Positions 34,531-43,218 of a stretch of DNA of 64,000 nucleotides are shown here, piece after piece. The stretch covers positions 5,666,001 to 5,730,000 of the forward strand of contig NZ_JAPEPO010000001.1 of the NCBI RefSeq assembly GCF_026340095.1, in the 5' to 3' direction. The position numbers were made by a program, and so were the translations under genes. The stretch is from Streptomyces sp. NBC_01446 (GTDB lineage Bacteria; Actinomycetota; Actinomycetes; Streptomycetales; Streptomycetaceae). Positions within the stretch are counted from its first letter, which is position 1; each line of letters begins with the position of its first letter. The notes beneath the pieces are model-generated. The model saw nothing but the letters and a program-made list of their open reading frames with translations, was not told the DNA's origin and did not search any database.

Positions 34531-35736
34531 ATGGGCAAGGCGTACATAGTCGGCGTCGGGATGACCAGGTTCGAGAAGCCCGAGAGCCGCGACTGGCAGT
34601 ACTGGGACATGGTGAAAGAGGCCGGGACCAAGGCCCTCGACGACGCCGGCGTCTCCTACGAGGACGTGGAGCAGGTCCCCGTCGGCTACTGCTTCCAGGC
34701 TTCGACCGCCGGGCAGCGCGCGGTCTACGAACTCGGCCTGACCGGCGTCCCCGTCTACAACGTCAACAACAACTGCGCGACGGGAGCGAGCGCGCTGATG
34801 CTCGCCCGGCAGTTCGTCGAGGGCGGCATCAACGACTGCGTGCTGGCACTCGGCTTCGAGAAGATGCAGCGCGGCGCGCTCGGCGGGGGAGCCGACGGCG
34901 GAGCCGCTGATGGATTCGGCAAGACGTCACCGGTCGCCCGGCACTACGGCATCATGGCCGCGAAGCACGGCTTCGAGATGTCCCCGCCCACCGCCCAGAT
35001 CTTCGGCGACGCGGCCCGCGAGCACATGGAGAAGTACGGCACGACCGAGGCCCAGCTCGCCGCCGTGGGGGCCAAGAACCACCGGCACTCCGTGAACAAC
35101 CCGTACGCCCAGTTCCAGGACCCGTACACCGTCGACGAGGTCCTCGCCGCGAAGACCATCCACGCGCCGCTCACCAAGCTCCAGTGCTCACCCACCTCGG
35201 ACGGCGCGGCGGCGGCCGTCGTCGTGTCCGAGCGGTTCGTCGAACTCCACGACCTGGGTGACAAGGCCGTCGAGATCGCCGCGCAGGCCATGACGACCGA
35301 CACGGGGGAGTCCTTCGCCTCCGGCTCCTGCATCGACGTCGTCGGACAGCCCATGTCACGCGCCGCCGCCACCCGCGTCTACGAGGCGTCCGGGCTCGGC
35401 ATCGAGGACGTCGACGTGGTCGAGCTGCACGACTGCTTCTCCGTCAATGAACTCCTCGCCTACGAAGCGCTCGGCATGTGCGCGCCGGGAGCCTCCGGGA
35501 AGCTCGTCGAGGAGGGCGCGACGACGTACGGCGGACGCTGGGTCGTGAACCCGTCGGGCGGCCTCATCTCCAAGGGCCACCCGCTCGGCGCCACCGGCAT
35601 CGCCCAAGCGGCGGAACTCACCTGGCAGTTGAGGGGCGAAGCCGGTGCGCGACAGGTCCCGGGCGCCCGCGTCGGACTCGCCCACAACATCGGACTGGGC
35701 GGCGCCGCCGTGGTGACGATGCTGCGCAGGTCCTAG
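34531..35736 (+). CDS. Thiolase-superfamily lipid-transfer-type acyltransferase (Ltp/SCP-x like)
   Basis: A 401-residue thiolase-fold protein of the type annotated as lipid-transfer protein in actinobacteria, expected to cleave 3-ketoacyl-CoA (or carry out the related retro-aldol step) in sterol or fatty-acid side-chain breakdown. Nucleophilic cysteine in YNVNNNCATGASAL (about residue 84); histidine-bearing ELHDCFSVNELLAYE; and NPSGGLISKGHPLGATG near the C-terminus. AGGAGG lies upstream of ATG 34531 and overlaps the large palindrome, so expression must be tightly set. Monocistronic as far as can be seen. Confidence 0.9.
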   Translation: MGKAYIVGVGMTRFEKPESRDWQYWDMVKEAGTKALDDAGVSYEDVEQVPVGYCFQASTAGQRAVYELGLTGVPVYNVNNNCATGASALMLARQFVEGGINDCVLALGFEKMQRGALGGGADGGAADGFGKTSPVARHYGIMAAKHGFEMSPPTAQIFGDAAREHMEKYGTTEAQLAAVGAKNHRHSVNNPYAQFQDPYTVDEVLAAKTIHAPLTKLQCSPTSDGAAAAVVVSERFVELHDLGDKAVEIAAQAMTTDTGESFASGSCIDVVGQPMSRAAATRVYEASGLGIEDVDVVELHDCFSVNELLAYEALGMCAPGASGKLVEEGATTYGGRWVVNPSGGLISKGHPLGATGIAQAAELTWQLRGEAGARQVPGARVGLAHNIGLGGAAVVTMLRRS

Positions 35737-35821
35737 GCCATGGGGACGGGGTCCTAGTCCCCGCGGACCAGCGCCGGGTGCGCCGAAATCCTGATGTACG
35801 GACCGACAGCGGCCTGAGACC

Positions 35822-37261
35822 ATGACACTCATGCTTGAAGCCCCCATCGACACCGCGATAGCCCGCAAGGCCGCGCCGCCCACCTGGCTCGTCGTGGCCG
35901 CCGCCTGCGCCGGACAGTTCCTCGTCGTCCTCGACGTCTCCGTCGTCAACGTCGCCCTGCCGTCCATGCGAGCGGACCTGGGGCTCAGCGCCACCGGGCT
36001 GCAATGGGTGGTCAACGCCTACTCGATCGCGTTCGCCGGGTTCATGCTGCTCGGAGGGCGGGCCGGCGACCTGTTCGGGCGCAAGCGGATGTTCCTCGTG
36101 GGGCTCGGGCTCTTCACGCTCGCCTCCCTCGCGGGCGGGCTCGCGCAGGAAGGCTGGCAGCTCCTCGCCGCCCGCGCCGTCCAGGGGCTCGGCGCGGCGG
36201 TCCTCGCGCCGTCGACGCTCACCATCCTGACGTCCGCCGTCCCGGAGGGCGCCGCCCGCGCCCGGGCCATCGCGACCTGGACCGCCGTCGGGGCGGGCGG
36301 CGGCGCGGCCGGCGGCCTCGTCGGCGGCGTACTCACCGAGGGCCTCGACTGGCGCTGGGTGCTGCTGATCAACGTCCCTCTGGGCGCCCTGGTGTTCGCG
36401 GCCGCCGCCCGCTGGATCCAGGAGTCGAAGGCGGGCGGCGAGCGGCGCCTCGACCTGCCGGGCGCCGTCCTCGTCACGGCGGGCACCGCGACCCTCGCCT
36501 ACGGCGTCGTGCAGACCGAGGCCGAGGGCTGGGGCGCCGCCGCGACCCTGGTGCCGCTCGGCGTCGCCCTGGCGCTGATCGTGACCTTCCTTGCCGTCGA
36601 GGCGCGCACGCGGCTGCCGCTGATGCCGCTCGGCCTGTTCCGGGTCCGCGCGGTCGCGGCGGCCAACGCGGCGATGTTCGTGTGCGGCATGGGCAGCTTC
36701 GCGATGTGGTTCTTCATGACCCTGTACGCGCAGAACGTCCTCGGCTACACCCCGATCGAGGCCGGCCTCGCCCTCGTGCCCAGCTCGCTCGCCGTCGTCG
36801 CCGGATCCAAGATCGCCCCGCGCCTGATGCGCCGCGCGGGCGCACGGGCCGTCGCGGTGTCCGGCGTACTCGTCACGACCGCCGGGTTCACCTGGCAGTC
36901 GACGATGAGTGCGCACGGCGGTTACGTCGCCGGGATCATGCTGCCGGGCATGGTGATGATGGCGGGCGCCGGACTCGCGATGACGCCCCTGGCCTCGCTC
37001 GCCACATCGGGGGCCGCGCCGGGGGATGCCGGGCTGGTGTCCGGACTCGTCAACACCTCGCGGACGCTGGGCGGTTCGCTGGGGCTCGCGATCCTGTCGA
37101 CCGTGGCGGCCGGCCGCTCCGGCGGGGGAACCGGGGCCGAGGACCTCACCGACGGTTACGCGGCCGCGTTCCGGTGGGGTGCGGGGATCCTGCTTGTGGC
37201 GGTGGTCCTGCTGGTGACGTGGATGCCGCGCGCGAAGGAGACCCGGCAGGCGGCGGGTTGA
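35822..37261 (+). CDS. DHA2-family MFS drug-type exporter
   Basis: A 479-residue, 14-helix exporter of the EmrB/QacA (DHA2) family, acting by proton antiport. Motif D1-like AGQFLVVLDVSVVNVALPSMRADLG in helix 1, motif A LLGGRAGDLFGRKRMFL, and motif C-like AVGAGGGAAGGLVGGVLTEG in helix 5 are clear. ATG 35822 is the first start. It is not obviously co-transcribed with the thiolase (85-base gap). It ends 15 bases before the convergent response regulator gene. Its substrate is unknown. Confidence 0.9.
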   Translation: MTLMLEAPIDTAIARKAAPPTWLVVAAACAGQFLVVLDVSVVNVALPSMRADLGLSATGLQWVVNAYSIAFAGFMLLGGRAGDLFGRKRMFLVGLGLFTLASLAGGLAQEGWQLLAARAVQGLGAAVLAPSTLTILTSAVPEGAARARAIATWTAVGAGGGAAGGLVGGVLTEGLDWRWVLLINVPLGALVFAAAARWIQESKAGGERRLDLPGAVLVTAGTATLAYGVVQTEAEGWGAAATLVPLGVALALIVTFLAVEARTRLPLMPLGLFRVRAVAAANAAMFVCGMGSFAMWFFMTLYAQNVLGYTPIEAGLALVPSSLAVVAGSKIAPRLMRRAGARAVAVSGVLVTTAGFTWQSTMSAHGGYVAGIMLPGMVMMAGAGLAMTPLASLATSGAAPGDAGLVSGLVNTSRTLGGSLGLAILSTVAAGRSGGGTGAEDLTDGYAAAFRWGAGILLVAVVLLVTWMPRAKETRQAAG

Positions 37262-37276
37262 GGGACCGGGAGGCCG

Positions 37277-37909
37277 TCACAGCCACCCCTGCTGCCGCGC
37301 CTCCCGCATCGCCTCCATGCGGTTACGGGTCCCTGTCTTGCCGATGGCCGAGGACAGATAGTTGCGCACCGTCGACTCCGACAGATGCAGCTTGCCCGCG
37401 ATGTCGGAGACCGTGGCCCCGTCCGCGGACGCCTTCAGGACGTCGCACTCGCGGGTCGTCAGCGGGTTCGGGCCCGCGCTCAGCGCGGCCGCCGCGAGCG
37501 CCGGGTCGATGACCGTCTCGCCGCGCAGGACCCGCCGGACCGCCTCCGCGAGATCCTCCACCGGACCGTCCTTGACCAGGAATCCGGCCGCGCCCGCCTC
37601 CATCGCCCGGCGCAGATAGCCCGGCCTGCCGAACGTCGTCAGGATCAGGACCCGGCAGTCCGGGCACTGCTCACGCAGGTCGGCCGCCGCGTCCAGGCCG
37701 CTGCGGCCCGGCAGTTCGATGTCGAGCAGCGCCACATCGGGCCGCGTCTCCAGTGCCCTGTCGACGATCGCGTCACCCCTCGCGACCTGCGCGACGACCT
37801 CGATGTCCGCCTCCAGGCCGAGCAGCAGCGCGAGAGCGCCCCGCATCATGCCCTGGTCCTCGGCGAGGAGCACTCGTACGGACTTCGCGGGCCGGTGATC
37901 CCGGGGCAT
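37277..37909 (-). CDS. NarL/LuxR-family response regulator
   Basis: A 210-residue two-component response regulator. Receiver domain (about 8-125) with the acid pair AEDQ, the phosphorylated aspartate in ALLDIELPGRSG, and the conserved lysine in LVKDGP. A LuxR-type helix-turn-helix (about 145-205) follows: LTTRECDVLKASADGATVSD, then IAGKLHLSESTVRNYLSSAI. ATG 37909 gives a normal N-terminus; a GTG at 37951, overlapping the kinase stop by 4 bases, would add 14 residues and cannot be excluded. It works with the DesK-like kinase upstream and likely controls the adjacent ABC transporter. Confidence 0.9.
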   Translation of the reverse strand: MPRDHRPAKSVRVLLAEDQGMMRGALALLLGLEADIEVVAQVARGDAIVDRALETRPDVALLDIELPGRSGLDAAADLREQCPDCRVLILTTFGRPGYLRRAMEAGAAGFLVKDGPVEDLAEAVRRVLRGETVIDPALAAAALSAGPNPLTTRECDVLKASADGATVSDIAGKLHLSESTVRNYLSSAIGKTGTRNRMEAMREARQQGWL

Positions 37910-37947
37910 CTCGTTCACGGGCCCAGGGTAGAGCGCCCGTCGCGCCG

Positions 37948-39231
37948 TCACCCCGCGCGTTCCGGCTCCAGCATCGCGTCCGGCTCCACTTCGCCCGGCA
38001 GGACCGGGAGTTCGGCCGTCACCGTGAAGCCGCGCGCGGCCGGGCCCGCCTCCAGGGAGCCGCCCGCCGCGCCGAGCCGCTCGGTCAGGCCCCGCAGGCC
38101 CGTACCGCCGATGCCCGGCTCCGGCGGCTCGGCCGCGGCGCCGCGCCCGTTGTCGTGGACCCTGAGCCGCACGCGCTCCGGGGTGCCGTCCACGGAGATC
38201 TCGCAGCGCGTCGCCCCGCTGTGGCGCACCGCGTTCGTGACCGCCTCCCGCACCACCCAGCCGAGCAGCGCCTCCGTCTGCGCGGCGAGCGGGGGGCCCG
38301 ACTGGCGTACGACGGGCTCGATCCCCGCCGCCGTGAGCGCCGAGCGGGCGCGGTCGAGCTCGGTGGTGAGACTGCCCTCGCGGTAGCCGGTGACCGCCTC
38401 GCGGATCTCGGTCAGCGCCTGCCGGCCGACGGACTCGATGTCCGACACCTGCGTGAGCGCCGCGTCGAGGTCGCGGTGGGCGAGCCGGCGGGCCGCCTCC
38501 GACTTCACCACGATCACGGACAGCGTGTGCCCGAGCAGGTCGTGCAGGTCGCGGGAGAACCGCAGCCGCTCCTGCTCCACCGCGCGGTGCGCCAACTCCT
38601 CGCGGGCGGCGCGCAGTTCACGTACCGCCTCGGCCAGGGAGAGGATCGCGGCGGTCACCATCGTGGACAGGAACGTGCCGTACGCGATGTTGAGCGCGTC
38701 CCAGCCCTCCTTGAGGCCGCCGATGGTGCCGGCGAGCGCGCTCAGGCCGAGGGCGACCTGGCCGAGGCGGCGCCCCCGCACGACCGCGCCCGCCGCGAGG
38801 CCGAGCAGCGGGAAGAACATCAGCCAGCTGCCGCCGTAGGCGATGGCGAGCCCGCAGGTGAGCAGGCCCATCGCGATCAGCGCCAGGAGCGTGTAGCGGG
38901 CCTCGCGCCGCCTCTTGTCGAAGGCTTGGAACACGACCGAGATGTAGAGGCTGTTGAAGACGAACAGGCCGATGCCGCCGATCCAGGGGTTGGCCGTCTT
39001 GCCCTGGAGGAGGTTCGAGAAGGCGCCGAGCCCCATCAGGAGCCAGGGCAGCAGCGCGAATCCGTTCGGCGGCGGACCCATGGGCCCGCCCTCCGCGGCC
39101 GCCCCGCTGTCCTTCGCGCCCCTCTCCCGGGCCCGCCACTCGGCCTTCCACACGTCCCGGTCAGCCTTCCACTCCTGGCGGGCGTCCCGCAGCTCGACCA
39201 TCCGGCAGGTGACTCGGCGCTTGAAGGACAT
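37948..39231 (-). CDS. DesK-like sensor histidine kinase
   Basis: A 427-residue membrane kinase. The basic N-terminal cytoplasmic region (about 1-55) is followed by five or six membrane helices (about 60-200), a HisKA_3 dimerisation helix with the phospho-acceptor in FSRDLHDLLGHTLSVI, and the ATP-binding domain (VREAVTNAVRHSG, DNGRG, GTGLRGLTERL). This layout matches kinases such as DesK that sense membrane state or antibiotics. The 3' end is 4 bases from an alternative response-regulator start, and the ABC permease ends 18 bases upstream, giving one transport-sensor operon. Confidence 0.9.
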   Translation of the reverse strand: MSFKRRVTCRMVELRDARQEWKADRDVWKAEWRARERGAKDSGAAAEGGPMGPPPNGFALLPWLLMGLGAFSNLLQGKTANPWIGGIGLFVFNSLYISVVFQAFDKRRREARYTLLALIAMGLLTCGLAIAYGGSWLMFFPLLGLAAGAVVRGRRLGQVALGLSALAGTIGGLKEGWDALNIAYGTFLSTMVTAAILSLAEAVRELRAAREELAHRAVEQERLRFSRDLHDLLGHTLSVIVVKSEAARRLAHRDLDAALTQVSDIESVGRQALTEIREAVTGYREGSLTTELDRARSALTAAGIEPVVRQSGPPLAAQTEALLGWVVREAVTNAVRHSGATRCEISVDGTPERVRLRVHDNGRGAAAEPPEPGIGGTGLRGLTERLGAAGGSLEAGPAARGFTVTAELPVLPGEVEPDAMLEPERAG

Positions 39232-39249
39232 GGTTCCCCGGCTCCCCGT

Positions 39250-39966
39250 TCAGATGGTCCGCGCGGCCCTGCGGTACGACACCACAGCGTACGAACCGAA
39301 GGCCAGCAGCCAGGCGGCGAGCACCGTGACCGCGGCGGCCGACGGCGCGTGCCCGTCGGCCACGGCTGTACCGAGCTGCGCGAACCGGTTCGTCGGCGTG
39401 TACGACGACACGGACTGCAGCCACCCGGGGAAGAGCGCGATCGGGAACCACAGGCCGCCGAGGACGGAGAGCCCCAGATTGCACACCATGTTCGCGACAC
39501 CCGTGGTCTGCGCGGTCAGCCGGTAGCCGTTGCCGAGACCGAGCAGGGTGAAGGGGATCGAGCCGAGCCACAGCAGCAGCGCGACGGCGGCCCACTGCCA
39601 CACGTCCAGCCGTACTCCATTGACCAGGCCGCCCGCGACGAGCACCGCCGCGATCGACGGCAACACCGTCACGGACCCCGTCAGGGCCCGGCCCGCAACC
39701 ACCTGGCGCGGCGTCATCGGGGTGACCCGCAGCTGTCGCAGCCATCCGATCGTCTTGTCCTCGGCGACCCCGCCGCCGGTGCTGAGGGCCGAGCCCACCG
39801 CGCCGTACGCGGCCATGCCGACCATGGAGATCGTCTTCCACTCGGGGTCGTTCTCGCCGAGGTTGGTGAACAGCAGGTACATCATCACCGGCATCCCGAC
39901 ACCGAAGATCACGAACATGGTGTCGCGCAGGGTCCTGCGCACTTCGAGCCTCAGGTAGTCGATCAT
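39250..39966 (-). CDS. ABC-2-type transporter permease
   Basis: A 238-residue ABC-2-family permease with six hydrophobic helices (about 18-36, 48-66, 95-118, 128-148, 155-180, 208-228). Together with the ATPase gene that overlaps it by 4 bases it would export a drug, lipid or peptide. The neighbouring DesK-like kinase and response regulator are typical for such pumps in Streptomyces and other Gram-positives. Confidence 0.88.
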   Translation of the reverse strand: MIDYLRLEVRRTLRDTMFVIFGVGMPVMMYLLFTNLGENDPEWKTISMVGMAAYGAVGSALSTGGGVAEDKTIGWLRQLRVTPMTPRQVVAGRALTGSVTVLPSIAAVLVAGGLVNGVRLDVWQWAAVALLLWLGSIPFTLLGLGNGYRLTAQTTGVANMVCNLGLSVLGGLWFPIALFPGWLQSVSSYTPTNRFAQLGTAVADGHAPSAAAVTVLAAWLLAFGSYAVVSYRRAARTI

Positions 39967-40934
39967 CGAACTGTCTCCAGATCCGTGTCGGAACCGCTGC
40001 CGGTGCGGTCGTCGGAACGGCTGCCAGGACGGCTGTCCGAACCGCTGGTCAGCGCCATGAACGCGTCGTCGAGCGAGGCCGGGGCGACCTCAAGACCCCG
40101 GATCGCGTTCAGTCCGGCCAGCGCGATCACCGTCGCGTCCGAGTCGTCCGTACGCAGCCTGGCCCGGTCCCCCCGGACCTCCACGGCCGTCACCCCGGGC
40201 AGCAGCGACAGGCCCTCCGTGCCGCGCCCGGCCAGGTCGAAGGAGACGAGGCTGCCGCCCGCGGCCCGCTTCAGCTCCTCGCCGGAGCCCATCGCGACGA
40301 CCCTGCCGTGGTCGATGACCACGATCCGGTCGGCGTGGGCGTCGGCCTCCTCCAGGTAGTGCGTGGAGAAGAGCACCGTGTGGCCGCGCCGCGCGTAGGC
40401 CCGCATCGACGTCCAGAACGCGTGCCGCGCCTCCACGTCGAGGGCGGCCGTCGGCTCGTCGAGCACGAGCAGGGCCGGGTTCCCGGCGAGGGCCACGGCG
40501 AACCGGACCCGCTGGGTCTGGCCGCCGGACAGCTTGTCGACGCGCCGCTGCGCGAGCTCCTCGATGCCGGCCAGCGCGAGCGCGTCGGCGACGGGCATCG
40601 GCGCCGGATAGCGGCCCGCCACGAAGGAGACCAGCTCACGGACCGTGACCCTGGGGACCGCGCGGCCCTCCTGGAGCATCGCGCCGACCTGACCGGCACG
40701 CACCGCCTGCTCCGGCGTGCCGCCGAAGAGGGAGACCGTGCCCTCGTCCGGGGTGTCCAGGCCGAGCAGGAGGGCGATCGTGGAGGACTTGCCCGCGCCG
40801 TTGCGGCCGAGCAGGGCGACGGTCTCGCCGCGCCGGATCTCCAGATCGACCCCGTCGACGGCGCGCACCGCGCCGAATGTCTTGACCGCCCCCGTGAAGG
40901 ACACGGCCACCGGTGTCCCGTCTGTCTTCGTCAT
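39963..40934 (-). CDS. ABC transporter ATP-binding protein (export type)
   Basis: A 323-residue ATPase: Walker A LLGRNGAGKSSTIALL, signature KLSGGQTQRVRFAV, Walker B ALLVLDEPTAALD, and H-loop VLFSTHYLEEADAHADR. After the ATPase core (about 1-230) comes a regulatory region and a serine/aspartate/arginine-rich tail (GSDSRPGSRSDD), apparently a short-repeat expansion. The long open frame upstream of ATG 40934 is not coding. First gene of the ABC-kinase-regulator operon. Confidence 0.92.
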   Translation of the reverse strand: MTKTDGTPVAVSFTGAVKTFGAVRAVDGVDLEIRRGETVALLGRNGAGKSSTIALLLGLDTPDEGTVSLFGGTPEQAVRAGQVGAMLQEGRAVPRVTVRELVSFVAGRYPAPMPVADALALAGIEELAQRRVDKLSGGQTQRVRFAVALAGNPALLVLDEPTAALDVEARHAFWTSMRAYARRGHTVLFSTHYLEEADAHADRIVVIDHGRVVAMGSGEELKRAAGGSLVSFDLAGRGTEGLSLLPGVTAVEVRGDRARLRTDDSDATVIALAGLNAIRGLEVAPASLDDAFMALTSGSDSRPGSRSDDRTGSGSDTDLETVR

Positions 40935-41041
40935 GGCAGGGACGCTACGGGCCGGGAGCCCGGCGCGGCAGATGCCGGTTGTACGGAGCCGGGCAGTACA
41001 AATGTCACGGCCGCCCTTCCCCGGCCGCCCGCGCACCAGAT

Positions 41042-41056
41042 CTGACATGTCGTCAG
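41042..41056. promoter_or_regulatory. CTGAC-N5-GTCAG palindrome, copy d
   Basis: CTGACATGTCGTCAG with perfect 5-bp arms. It lies in the 297-bp gap between the ABC operon (minus, start 40934) and the hsd4B-like operon (plus, start 41232). A -10-like TATACA at about 41085 lies between it and KstR operator 4. Confidence 0.6.
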
Positions 41057-41104
41057 GAGTCTTCACAACTGCCGTGGTCTTGGCTATACATGGGATCGCC
41101 GGAC

Positions 41105-41118
41105 TGGAACGCGTTCTA
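41105..41118. promoter_or_regulatory. KstR-type operator 4
   Basis: TGGAACGCGTTCTA fits TnnAACnnGTTnnA at every fixed position, 113 bp upstream of the MaoC/Hsd4B-like start and just after a -10-like TATACA (about 41085), a good place for repression. Confidence 0.78.
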
Positions 41119-41231
41119 GAACGGGCGCGTGGCGTTCCACCAGAGTTCCTCCGGCCCAGCAACGACCTCGGTGCGACCGACGGTGCGGACGGCCGCACCG
41201 AGGTCTTTCCCGCACAAGGAGTCTCTGTCTG

Positions 41232-42086
41232 ATGCCGATCGACGCCGCCAAGGCCGTAGCCGCCGAACCCCGGTCCGCCGAGATCACCTGGGACCACAAG
41301 GACATCCAGCTCTACCACCTCGGCCTCGGCGCGGGCACCCCCGCCACCGACCCCGACGAGCTGCGCTACACCCTCGAGTCCCGGCTGCACGTCCTGCCCA
41401 GCTTCGCCACCGTCGCCGGCGCCGGAATGGGAGTCGTCGGCGGCCTCTCCGCCCCCGGCATCGACGTCAACCTCGCCCACGTCCTGCACGGCGGGCAGAC
41501 CGTCGCACTGCACCGGCCCATCCCCGTCAGGGGAAGCGCGACCTCCACGTCACGCGTCGCCGCCGTCTACGACAAGGGCAAGGCCGCCATCCTCGTCCTG
41601 CGCACCGAGGTGGCCGACGCGGACGGCCCCCTGTGGACCAGCGACGCGCAGATCTTCGTCCGCGGCGAGGGCGGCTTCGGCGGCGACCGCGGACCCACCA
41701 CCCGCCTCGAAGCACCCGCCGGCGAACCCGACCGCACCGTCGACCGCCCCGTCCGCGAGGACCAGGCACTCCTGTACCGGCTCTCCGGCGACTGGAACCC
41801 CCTGCACGCCGACCCGGAGTTCGCCAAACTCGCCGGCTTCGACAGGCCCATCCTGCACGGCCTGTGCTCGTACGGCATGACGCTCAAGGCCGTCGTCGAC
41901 ACGCTGCTCGACGGCGACGTGTCCCGCGTGCGGTCCTACGCGACGCGGTTCACCGGAGTCGTCTTCCCGGGCGAGACGCTGCGGATCCGGATGTGGCGCT
42001 CCGAGGGCCGGATCCAGGTCACCGTCACCGCCGTCGAGCGGGACGAGGCGCCCGTACTCGCCGACACCATCGTCGAACACGCCTGA
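41232..42086 (+). CDS. MaoC-family enoyl-CoA hydratase 2 (Hsd4B-like)
   Basis: A 284-residue double-hotdog hydratase adding water to a 2-enoyl-CoA. The C-terminal hotdog holds the hydratase-2 motif LYRLSGDWNPLHADPEFAKL (catalytic Asp/His pair) and FDRPILHGLCSYG. Size and layout match Hsd4B, the hydratase of sterol side-chain beta-oxidation. AAGGAG precedes ATG 41232. It heads an operon with a zinc alcohol dehydrogenase and an Hsd4A-like reductase, downstream of both a KstR-type and a CTGAC-N5-GTCAG operator. Confidence 0.88.
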   Translation: MPIDAAKAVAAEPRSAEITWDHKDIQLYHLGLGAGTPATDPDELRYTLESRLHVLPSFATVAGAGMGVVGGLSAPGIDVNLAHVLHGGQTVALHRPIPVRGSATSTSRVAAVYDKGKAAILVLRTEVADADGPLWTSDAQIFVRGEGGFGGDRGPTTRLEAPAGEPDRTVDRPVREDQALLYRLSGDWNPLHADPEFAKLAGFDRPILHGLCSYGMTLKAVVDTLLDGDVSRVRSYATRFTGVVFPGETLRIRMWRSEGRIQVTVTAVERDEAPVLADTIVEHA

Positions 42087-42122
42087 CCCCATCGGGACCC
42101 TTCGGGAGAGGAGCCGCACGCC

Positions 42123-43199
42123 ATGCGCGCAGCCGTACTGCACGAGATAGGCCAGGACAAACTCGAGGTACTCGACGACGTCGAGGCGGTGGGCTTCGGC
42201 CCCGGCAAGGTGAAGATCCGGGTCAGGGCCACCGGACTGTGCCACTCCGACGTGTCCGCGATGAACGGCGTGCTGCCGCAGCCCGCCCCCTTCATCCCCG
42301 GCCACGAGGGCGCCGGCGAGATCCTCGACGTCGGCGACGGCGTCACGAACGTCAAGCCCGGCGACCGCGTCCTCGTCTGCTGGCTCCCGGCCTGCGGGGC
42401 CTGTCCGGCGTGCAAACGCGGCCAGACCCAGCTCTGCCTCGCCGGGTTCATGAACGCCGGCACCCCCAACTTCAAGCGCCCCGGCGGTGACGTCTTCGGC
42501 TTCGCCGGCACCGGCACCTTCACCGAGGAGGTCGTCGTCGACGCGGGCTGCGCCGTGCCCATCCCCGACGACGTGCCCTTCGACATCGCGGCCCTCATCG
42601 GCTGCGGCGTCACCACCGGGCTCGGCGCCGCCATCAACACCGCGGACGTGGCGGCCGGTTCGTCCGTCGCCGTCATCGGCTGCGGCGGCGTCGGGATCTC
42701 CGCGATCCAGGGCGCCCGGCTCAAGGGTGCCGCGCAGATCGTCGCCGTCGACCCCGTCGCCTCACGCCGCGAGGCCGCCCTCAGGTTCGGCGCCACCGAG
42801 GCCGTCGCACCCGACGCCCTCGGCGACGCCAAGCAGCGCATCACCGCGGGCGAGGGCTTCGACTACGTCTTCGAGGTCGTCGGCAAGTCCGCCACGGCCC
42901 GCACCGCCTATGAGACGACGCGGCGCGGCGGCACCCTGTGCATCGTCGGCGCGGGCGCCCTGGACGACTTCCTCCAGCTCAACATGTTCGAGCTGTTCTT
43001 CGACGAGAAGAAGATCCTGCCTTCCATGTACGGCGGCGGTGACGTCCTGACGTCCTACGAGCGGGCCATCGCCCTGTGGCGGGCCGGTCGCATCGACCTG
43101 GAGAGCCTCATCACGCACCGCGTGCAGCTCGCCGAGATCAACGAAGCCCTCGACCAGATGCGGTCGGGCACCGCGCTGCGCACCTGCATCGAAATCTGA
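42123..43199 (+). CDS. Zinc-dependent alcohol dehydrogenase (class III / AdhD type)
   Basis: A 358-residue medium-chain dehydrogenase. Catalytic-zinc ligands in ATGLCHSDVSAMNG and PGHEGAG; four structural-zinc cysteines in LPACGACPACKRGQTQLC; NAD fold with VAVIGCGGVGISAIQGARL and AVDPVASRR. This is the class III-like (AdhD/mycothiol or formaldehyde dehydrogenase) branch. It sits between the Hsd4B- and Hsd4A-like genes (36- and 19-base gaps), so it probably oxidises an alcohol or hydroxyacyl intermediate of the same pathway; the exact step is inferred. Confidence 0.9.
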   Translation: MRAAVLHEIGQDKLEVLDDVEAVGFGPGKVKIRVRATGLCHSDVSAMNGVLPQPAPFIPGHEGAGEILDVGDGVTNVKPGDRVLVCWLPACGACPACKRGQTQLCLAGFMNAGTPNFKRPGGDVFGFAGTGTFTEEVVVDAGCAVPIPDDVPFDIAALIGCGVTTGLGAAINTADVAAGSSVAVIGCGGVGISAIQGARLKGAAQIVAVDPVASRREAALRFGATEAVAPDALGDAKQRITAGEGFDYVFEVVGKSATARTAYETTRRGGTLCIVGAGALDDFLQLNMFELFFDEKKILPSMYGGGDVLTSYERAIALWRAGRIDLESLITHRVQLAEINEALDQMRSGTALRTCIEI

Positions 43200-43218
43200 G
43201 AGAGGACCCCGATCCCCG

